Below are positions 58,889 to 64,000 of a DNA stretch of 64,000 bases, piece by piece. The stretch's first letter is position 1. The number at the start of each line of letters is the position of its first letter. Where the stretch lies: contig NZ_JBFCVK010000002.1 in the NCBI RefSeq assembly GCF_040712085.1, positions 434,001-498,000 on the forward strand, read 5' to 3'. The notes beneath the pieces were generated by a model. The model saw only the letters and a program-made list of their open reading frames with translations. It was not told where the DNA came from and searched no databases. The translations under genes and the position numbers were made by a program. This DNA is from Aquibaculum sediminis (GTDB lineage: Bacteria; Pseudomonadota; Alphaproteobacteria; Kiloniellales; DSM-21159).

Positions 58889-58936
58889 GGGAAGAAATCG
58901 TGAGGCACGCGATAACGGGAAAAGGGTAGGCCCGCC

Positions 58937-59650
58937 TCAGCGGATCTCCACGCCGGGCTCGCCCCGGACCCGCGCACGGCGGGTGGCGGCGTAGAAGTCG
59001 AGGTTCTGCTGCACCGCGCTGTCGTCGAGGTCGAGGCGACCGATGGCGGCGGCCTCCTCCTCGTGTCCGGCCAGGCCATAGGCCAGGGCCAGGTTCTGGC
59101 GGTGGCGCGGCCCGGCGCGCGGATGTGAGGCGGCAGCGCGCAGGAACTCGATGGCGTTGCGGTGCTGCCCGTCCAGCGCCAGGGAGAGGCCCAGGTTATT
59201 GAGGGCGCTGAGGTCGTCCGGGTCCTGCTCCAGGGCGGCGTAGTAGGACTTGCGCGCCTCTTCCCCCAGATCCAGCAGATCGAGCACCACGCCGCGGCCG
59301 TCCAGGGCGCGGATGTCCTTGGGATTGTCGCGCAGGATGGCGTTGTAGGCGGCCAGCGCCTCGGTCAACCGGCGCGCCTGCACCAGGTCGCGCGGCGTCA
59401 CCGCCTTGTCGTCGTTCACACCGGGGGCAGGGCGTTCCGTATCGTAGTAAGCTGGCGCTGGTGCGGCTGCCTGGCGCGCGCGCTCCATCACCCGCTGCAG
59501 GCGCGCCTCGGTGCTTTCGGCCACCGGCTCGGCCGGCGGCTCCGTAGTGGCGCAGGCGCCCAGCAGCAGGAGCGCCGCGAGGCCGGACAGGGTGCCGGTG
59601 CGGCGCAGGGGCTTTCCAAAGGGGCGCGGCGGCAGAGCGTTGGCGGACAC
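58937..59650 (-). CDS. TPR-repeat lipoprotein, TadD-like
   Basis: 237 residues from GTG at 59650, behind AAAGGAGT. Lipobox LLLLGAC with Cys near residue 32. The rest has tetratricopeptide repeats, seen in LTEALAAYNAILRDNPKDIR, SYYAALEQDPDDLSALNNLG and LSLALDGQHRNAIEFLRAA. Such lipoproteins (TadD) are the outer-membrane pilotins of Tad pilus systems. It follows the TadE genes on the same strand, 66 bp away, so belongs to the Tad cluster. Confidence 0.83.
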   Translation of the reverse strand: MSANALPPRPFGKPLRRTGTLSGLAALLLLGACATTEPPAEPVAESTEARLQRVMERARQAAAPAPAYYDTERPAPGVNDDKAVTPRDLVQARRLTEALAAYNAILRDNPKDIRALDGRGVVLDLLDLGEEARKSYYAALEQDPDDLSALNNLGLSLALDGQHRNAIEFLRAAASHPRAGPRHRQNLALAYGLAGHEEEAAAIGRLDLDDSAVQQNLDFYAATRRARVRGEPGVEIR

Positions 59651-59716
59651 GTTACTCCTTTCGCACGACTCGAGACCCCACTCTGCCGCAGGCTTGCCGC
59701 GTCGCACAAGGTATCG

Positions 59717-60295
59717 TCATTCCGGCGCGCTGCCGCCGGCGACCATGGAGCTGCGAAAGGCCGGCAGGGTGATGCTGTTGGGAATGCCGGGCACCATGCT
59801 GATGGCGATGAAGCTGAACTCCACGTCCTGCAGTTCCACGCTGACCATGGGCAGAATGCCGCCGGGCATGTCCTTGTCGCCCAGGCCCACATGCTCGTAA
59901 GTCACCCGGAGGTTGGCGGCGGAAAGCTTTGGCAGGATGCCCTGCATCTCGGTGACCAGTTCGCCGAAACCGGCGTTGTTGGCGACCGAAGCGCTGGAGC
60001 AACTCACACTGCTGCCGCTGCCGGTGCAGGTGATGGGGTTTCCTGATTCAAGGGAGGAAAGCTGCGCCACCGGGTCCAGGATGGTCGCCAGTCGCACCGC
60101 CCGGCGTGCCGCCTCGTTGGCCCGGTGGTGGTCGAGCAGCAGCAGCATGAAGTCGATCAGCCCCAGGGTCAGCAGAAAGACCATGGGAAAGACCAGGGCG
60201 AACTCGATCGCCGTGGCGCCCTGCCGGTCGCGGCGCAGGCGCTGCAGGATGCCCCGGCCGTGGCGGGGCTCAGGTGCCGATGAAGGGCTGTTCAT
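59717..60295 (-). CDS. TadE-family pseudopilin (second)
   Basis: 192 residues from ATG at 60295. Short basic leader LQRLRRDRQGATAIEFALVF with a hydrophobic span after Gly-Ala-Thr; the Glu in the AIEFAL segment is the conserved +5 residue of TadE-like pseudopilins. Probably cleaved by the prepilin peptidase and built into the Flp pilus base. Its start overlaps the previous TadE-like gene by 26 bp. Confidence 0.85.
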   Translation of the reverse strand: MNSPSSAPEPRHGRGILQRLRRDRQGATAIEFALVFPMVFLLTLGLIDFMLLLLDHHRANEAARRAVRLATILDPVAQLSSLESGNPITCTGSGSSVSCSSASVANNAGFGELVTEMQGILPKLSAANLRVTYEHVGLGDKDMPGGILPMVSVELQDVEFSFIAISMVPGIPNSITLPAFRSSMVAGGSAPE

Positions 60296-60740
60296 GGCTG
60301 AATCCGATGGTGACCTCGTCAAGGCCGAAGGGCGCCAGGAAACCGGCGAAGAGCGGCTGGTAGGGCACCGAGAGCTCGATGCGCAGGACAGGCATGGTGA
60401 CATCGCCTTCGGAGAAGGTGAGTGCCGTCTGCTGAACCGTGGCCGACGCCATGTAGGAGAAGATGTAGGGGGCGCCAGCACTCACGCTGCCGCGCAATAC
60501 GAGGTTCTCGATTGCTGTCGAAACACCGGCATCGCTGCGTGCCGCATAGGTGCCGGCGTTGTAGAGCGCCTTGTTGATGGTGATGGCATGGCTCATCAGC
60601 CGCCCGGCCTCCACCAGACCACAGAAGACAATAAGCAGCAGCGGCAGGATCAGCGCAAACTCCGTCGCCGCCACGCCCCGGCGGCAGCGGCGCAGGCGCT
60701 GAAGCAACGGACGGTCTTTGTCAGCGGGCGAGGCGAACAT
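60270..60740 (-). CDS. TadE-family pseudopilin (first)
   Basis: 156 residues. Leader LQRLRRCRRGVAATEFALIL and the following PLLLIVFCGLVEAGRLMSHA give the same TadE pattern with the conserved Glu. Overlaps the TadG gene by 20 bp and the second TadE gene by 26 bp, so the three are tightly coupled. Confidence 0.85.
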   Translation of the reverse strand: MFASPADKDRPLLQRLRRCRRGVAATEFALILPLLLIVFCGLVEAGRLMSHAITINKALYNAGTYAARSDAGVSTAIENLVLRGSVSAGAPYIFSYMASATVQQTALTFSEGDVTMPVLRIELSVPYQPLFAGFLAPFGLDEVTIGFSHEQPFIGT

Positions 60741-62094
60741 TGGCGTGATAGTCCGGGTGGTTGGCTGGCGTTACCGGCCGGATGATCTCGGCCAGTATGC
60801 GATCCTCCGAGTCCACTTCCTGGGTGATGAAGACTTCGATGTAGCCTTCGTCGACGACATAAATGCCGCGGCCTTTCACGTCCTGGTCCTGACAGTTGAT
60901 CAGCGGCAGGCGGAACACCCGTCGCAAGGGGCCGTTACTGGCCAGCGGCGTGGACTCGGGCGTGCTGTCCTCCCAGCGGTTCTTCTCGGTGGCACCGACG
61001 GCCTGGGGCATTTGCGGCTTGTTCGGAATGACCTCCTCGAAGCCTGTCGGTGGAGTGCCGGAGAAGGGATAGATGGTTTGGCGCCCTGATCCGGTCTGGC
61101 GCGCAAAAATTTCACCCAGTTCATAGAGATACATCTGGTAGCGGGTGTACTGGGTGAGATAATCCGGCGGCACATGGCCCTGATGCTGGTGCATTGCCTG
61201 CCAGTAGGCGTAGGGGTCCCAGACGCCGTTGCCCAACAGAATGCCGCTGCTGTCTATGTTCCCATCCGCCGGGTAGTTGATGACATTGGGCGCCGGGTAG
61301 GGGTGGCTGTTGAGATCGAAGCGGGCGTTAATGCCCCTGCGCACCGGGCCCATCATCTTGCCGGGCTCGGTGGTAAGGTCGAGGCTGTAGCAGTCCTCCG
61401 GCTCCACAGCGGCCAGGGCGCCTTCCAGGCGGTTGGCGCCGCCGGAACCGTCGGGCAGGGCCAGCATGCCGAAGTTGCCGGGACCGGCTTTATTGCCGCT
61501 GGGCTCGTTGAGCACCACCTGGCGGCCGGCGTTGCTCGGATCCGTTAGGTCGAGGCTGCTGTCCACTTCCGCAGGATTGCACATCATCATCGGCGGGGCG
61601 TGGCACATGAAGGGCTGCGGTGCGGCGGCGGCCCGCGCGCCGATGGTGGTGGAGCGGTCGCCGTCTTCATTGCCGTTGGCCATGTGCAGAAAGCCGGCAA
61701 AGAGGAAGTTGAGCTGGCGCTGCTCGACGACCACCTCCACCGCAAGGGCGTCGGCATCGCTGGTCGCCGGGGTCTCGTCGAGCAGCGAGCTGTAGAAACG
61801 GATTTCCTCGATCAGCAGATCGGCGCTGTCTGCCGGCAGGCCGCTTTGCGCCCGGAAGGCATTGCGTGCCACATCCTCGGCCCGCGCCCGCGCCCCGCCG
61901 CGGCTGTCGAGCTGTACGGCGGCGGCCATGGCGGCGGTGTCGGCGGCGTTCTGCATCTGCGTGCGCAGCAGCATCATGCGCCCGGTGTCGATGCCCAGCG
62001 CCCCCAGGCCCAGCAGCAGTGCCATAGAAAGCGCGACATACAGCAGTACTCCGCCATCGCGGTTGTGGCGCAGAGCGCGCAGGCTTGCCAACAT
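60721..62094 (-). CDS. TadG-type pilus assembly protein with N-terminal Flp-like helix
   Basis: 457 residues. The N-terminus ALRHNRDGGVLLYVALSMAL and LLGLGALGIDTGRMMLLRTQ with MQNAADTAAMAAAVQLDSRG is the TadG/TadE-like 'Flp_Fap-related' domain that sits in the inner membrane. The remaining periplasmic part (RGINARFDLNSHPYPAPNVI, YFITQEVDSEDRI-like text) has no domain I recognise; no VWA motif is seen. First gene of the minus-strand Tad set. Confidence 0.83.
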   Translation of the reverse strand: MLASLRALRHNRDGGVLLYVALSMALLLGLGALGIDTGRMMLLRTQMQNAADTAAMAAAVQLDSRGGARARAEDVARNAFRAQSGLPADSADLLIEEIRFYSSLLDETPATSDADALAVEVVVEQRQLNFLFAGFLHMANGNEDGDRSTTIGARAAAAPQPFMCHAPPMMMCNPAEVDSSLDLTDPSNAGRQVVLNEPSGNKAGPGNFGMLALPDGSGGANRLEGALAAVEPEDCYSLDLTTEPGKMMGPVRRGINARFDLNSHPYPAPNVINYPADGNIDSSGILLGNGVWDPYAYWQAMHQHQGHVPPDYLTQYTRYQMYLYELGEIFARQTGSGRQTIYPFSGTPPTGFEEVIPNKPQMPQAVGATEKNRWEDSTPESTPLASNGPLRRVFRLPLINCQDQDVKGRGIYVVDEGYIEVFITQEVDSEDRILAEIIRPVTPANHPDYHANVRLAR

Positions 62095-62604
62095 GTCCCC
62101 ATCCCTCCAACAGCGGCGCCCCGGCCCACCAGCGGGTCTCGGCGCCCTGCCCCAAAATTCACACTTCCCACTCCCCCGTCATTGCGAGGAGGCGCAGCCG
62201 ACGCGGCAATCCAGGGCGGCCGCTCCTGGCCCTGGATTGCCGCGCTCCCGTTCGTCGCTCGCAATGACGGTGGGTGTGGCCCCTCATCTATTGCGGGCAA
62301 GACGGGCGTCAGTGGAGCGCGGCACGACAAGGCAAAGTTAGTACAGCCGTTACCACGATTAAAGTGCCAAGACGGCCTTGCGACAGGGGGCAGCAAGAAA
62401 AAACAATTGAATAAAACTTGATGTACGTGATTCTGCGTAGCTGGATCGGATGTGTGTAAAATGTCCCTCAAAATAAGAGGCGGCGATTACACAATCTTAC
62501 AAAATATGTGACTATTATGGAGCAAGTCGTGCTTGACCGCATGCTTCGCTCTGCTTATTCCTGTGTCCAAGCGCAATCCAGCGCTGGCTTGGGGAGTAAA
62601 AGAC
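62095..62604. promoter_or_regulatory. Divergent control region of the Tad/Flp genes
   Basis: 510 bp without a gene. From 62177 to 62269 it holds a dispersed repeat, then an AT-rich stretch (62390-62530) that is likely to carry the flp promoter. At 62338-62362 TTAG, GTTA and TTAA half-sites spaced 7 and 6 bases resemble CtrA sites (consensus TTAA-N7-TTAA), but the match is partial. Confidence 0.4.
62177..62269. repeat. Dispersed palindromic repeat, copy 3
   Basis: CGTCATTGCGAGGAGGCGC, GCGGCAATCCAGGGCGGC, CCCTGGATTGCCGCGCTCC and CGTCGCTCGCAATGACG. The best-preserved palindrome of the family; lies next to the tadG start. Confidence 0.85.
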
Positions 62605-62796
62605 ATGAATACCTTTCTCTCGCTTCTGATGGCCCTGCGCAGCAACAAATCGGGCGCAACGGCGATTGAGTATGGCTTGATTATTGGGCTTATCGCGATT
62701 GTGCTCGTTGTTGCGATAACGGCCGTAGGAACTGATCTTGAATCTCTGTTCACTGGTGTAAGCGACGCTATCGGAGAAGCAGAAGAACCTGCCTAA
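62605..62796 (+). CDS. flp: Flp/Fap-type pilin
   Basis: 63 residues from ATG at 62605, behind GGGGAGT. The prepilin leader ends LRSNKSGATAIEYGLIIGLI, giving the cleavage site after Gly and the conserved Glu and Tyr of Flp pilins, followed by the hydrophobic helix AIVLVVAITAVGTDLESLFT. This is the major subunit of the Tad adhesion pilus. The gene is followed by a strong terminator, which would set a high flp level relative to cpaA. Confidence 0.92.
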   Translation: MNTFLSLLMALRSNKSGATAIEYGLIIGLIAIVLVVAITAVGTDLESLFTGVSDAIGEAEEPA

Positions 62797-62814
62797 GCGT
62801 AGTTAGCAAAATAT

Positions 62815-62858
62815 AAAGGCGGCGCATGAAGTGTTCAATCAGCGCCGCCTTTTTGTTT
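62815..62858 (+). terminator. Rho-independent terminator after flp
   Basis: AAAGGCGGCGC (62815-62825) pairs with GCGCCGCCTTT (62842-62852), 16-base loop, then TTTTTGTTTT. Confidence 0.88.
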
Positions 62859-62884
62859 TACAATAGTACGTTATTCGGTTCGGG

Positions 62885-63343
62885 GTGTGGCCAGTGCTGA
62901 GTGCGGCAGGTTGTTTGTTTCTAATCGTGTTGCTCTTGGCCTGTCAGTCGGATTTACGTTTGCGTTGGATCTCGGATGCTTTTCCAGCGTTTCTTGCCGC
63001 CGCCGGCCTGCTCTTCACCGCGCTGACCGGTGGCTGGCCTTTTCTCGGTTATACCCTCGCAGGCGCCCTGGCCGTCTTCCTCCTGGGCCTGCTGGCCTTT
63101 CGCTACGGCATCCTGGGCGGGGCGGATGTGAAGTTGTTGAGCGCCGCGGCGCTCTGGCTGCAGCCGGCGCAGCTCCTGGTTTTCCTGCAGGTCACGGCGC
63201 TGGCCGGCGGGGTGCTGGCCCTGGTCTACCTGTTGCTGGCCCGTCTGCGCGGCGAGTCGGCGGGCAGCGTGAAGCTGCCCTATGCCGTGGCCATCGCCGC
63301 CGGCGGCCTCGCCGTCACCCCCAGCCTCGCCGGCTGGCTCTGA
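62885..63343 (+). CDS. cpaA: Prepilin peptidase CpaA (A24 family)
   Basis: 152 residues with about five membrane helices. One catalytic Asp is in ACQSDLRLRWISDAFPAFLA, the other in RYGILGGADVKLLSAAALWL, the type IV prepilin peptidase pattern (GxGD replaced by GGAD). Small size without an N-methylation domain is normal for TadV/CpaA. It cleaves Flp and the TadE/TadG leaders. Start is GTG at 62885 or GTG at 62894; no strong ribosome site. Confidence 0.87.
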   Translation: MWPVLSAAGCLFLIVLLLACQSDLRLRWISDAFPAFLAAAGLLFTALTGGWPFLGYTLAGALAVFLLGLLAFRYGILGGADVKLLSAAALWLQPAQLLVFLQVTALAGGVLALVYLLLARLRGESAGSVKLPYAVAIAAGGLAVTPSLAGWL

Positions 63344-63368
63344 CGGCCCCTCTTAAAGGAGACATGAC

Positions 63369-64000
63369 ATGCGCGCTTCCACGCTTTTGTTGGTGACGGT
63401 GGCGCTCTTGGCTGCCGGGGGGACGGCCTATGTGGGGCAGCAGTGGCTGGCTTCGCAGCAGGCGCAGTCGGTTGCCGATGCGACGCAGCCCCAGGTGGAG
63501 GCGACGCGCTATGTCCAGATCATGGCCGCGGCGGAGGATCTGCCCACCGGAACAGTCCTGCGGGAATCCCATATCCTCTGGCAGGACTGGCCCGAGGATG
63601 CCCCGGCCCTCAACTACTATCGCCAGGACGAGGTGGAACTGGAGGAGCTGCTTGGTGCCGTGCTGCGCAGTCCGGTGTCCGCCGGGGAGCCTGTCAGTCG
63701 CACCCGTCTGGTCCAGCAGGGTGAGCGCGGCTTCCTCGCCGCCATCCTCACGCCGGGCATGCGCGCCGTCTCGGTGCCGGTCAACGCCACCACGGGCATT
63801 GCCGGCCTGGTGATGCCCGGCGATCGGGTGGACTTGATGCTTTCGCATGCCTACGATCCTATGGCTGGGGACAGTCGGGGCGCCGGTCGCGCCGCCACCA
63901 CGGTGCTGGGGGACTTGCGGGTGCTGGCCATCGACCAGAGAGTGGATCATCAGGCGGGAGAGCCATTCGTGGCCAAGAACGTCACCCTTGAGGTGACCGC
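63369..64000 (+). CDS. cpaB: Flp pilus assembly protein CpaB, N-terminal part (runs off the window)
   Basis: About 210 codons from ATG at 63369 behind AAAGGAGA; no stop before the window end. Signal/anchor MRASTLLLVTVALLAAGGTA, then the SAF/CpaB domain: VQIMAAAEDLPTGTVLRESH, VLRSPVSAGEPVSRTRLVQ, ILTPGMRAVSVPVNATTGIA and GLVMPGDRVDLMLSHAYDP. It is an outer- or periplasmic-side component of the Tad secretion machine. The rest of the cpa/tad operon should continue past 64000. Confidence 0.9.
   Translation, partial: MRASTLLLVTVALLAAGGTAYVGQQWLASQQAQSVADATQPQVEATRYVQIMAAAEDLPTGTVLRESHILWQDWPEDAPALNYYRQDEVELEELLGAVLRSPVSAGEPVSRTRLVQQGERGFLAAILTPGMRAVSVPVNATTGIAGLVMPGDRVDLMLSHAYDPMAGDSRGAGRAATTVLGDLRVLAIDQRVDHQAGEPFVAKNVTLEVT

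Noticed and set aside
49716..62269. CRISPR array
   Set aside because: The repeats are single, kilobases apart, and about 95 bp palindromes, not short regularly spaced repeats with unique spacers, and no cas genes occur.

Overview
The window is GC-rich and densely packed, and it reads as the chromosome of a heterotrophic alphaproteobacterium. The support is a ChpT-type histidine phosphotransferase, a ChvG/ChvI-like two-component pair, DUF3553, a mitochondrial-fission-ELM1-family protein, DUF3305/DUF3306 in a formate dehydrogenase locus, Tad/Flp pilus genes, and many TRAP and ABC uptake systems. The ectoine-degradation genes and TRAP transporters suggest a marine or saline habitat. Rhodospirillales in the broad sense (Kiloniella/Fodinicurvata-like) is my best guess for the lineage, but this is inference from gene content, not a phylogeny. 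I see no rRNA, tRNA, CRISPR array, prophage or insertion sequence.

Layout. 1-8366: the start of an acyl-CoA dehydrogenase, an NMT1/SsuA-type ABC importer (binding protein, ATPase, two permeases), then on the minus strand a PEP-mutase/isocitrate-lyase family enzyme with a D-2-hydroxyacid FAD dehydrogenase, and an SLC13-type permease with RCK domains. 8951-13596: a lipoprotein overlapping a ChvI-like regulator and its kinase, an ELM1-family protein and a secreted fasciclin protein. 13805-21145: an XRE-cupin regulator, a TRAP transporter, a malate/lactate-type dehydrogenase, two short-chain dehydrogenases and an unusual GntR regulator with two helix-turn-helix domains. Together these look like a catabolic locus for an unidentified hydroxy- or sugar acid. 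21169-27680: Lrp regulator, dadA and a branched-chain-type ABC transporter. 27924-32683: an ectoine-degradation locus (Lrp/DoeX-like, DoeB, EutB, GntR, divergent DoeA). 32824-38767: TrkH, an NlpC/P60 hydrolase, a large four-cluster ferredoxin-like protein, agmatinase and a small conserved-looking protein.

38998-54323 is the formate block. fdhD, mobA, DUF3305, DUF3306, a TorD-like chaperone, a small Tat-signal protein, fdhA, fdhB, a small lipoprotein, the cytochrome b subunit, a WD40-cytochrome c fusion and a 40-residue membrane peptide run on the plus strand. The Tat signal on FdhA implies a periplasm-facing, membrane-bound enzyme. Facing them on the minus strand is a second, soluble NAD-type formate dehydrogenase (an FdsG-FdsB fusion plus FdsA). 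The cell can therefore probably oxidise formate both at the respiratory membrane and in the cytoplasm, sharing the FdhD/MobA maturation steps. 54408-64000 holds DUF3553, chpT, an iron-type binding protein behind a Fur-like site, a DegP/HtrA protease, a TPR lipoprotein, three Tad pseudopilin-type genes, and on the plus strand flp, cpaA and the start of cpaB.

The intergenic DNA is informative. A dispersed palindromic repeat of about 95 bp occurs three times in full, plus once as a diverged copy and once truncated, all between 49.7 and 62.3 kb. There are intercistronic hairpins inside transporter operons, a 15-bp inverted repeat between doeA and its divergent regulator, and several palindromic operator candidates. 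The least understood and most interesting proteins are the WD40-cytochrome c fusion, the four-cluster ferredoxin-like protein coupled to a cell-wall hydrolase gene, and the double-HTH GntR regulator.
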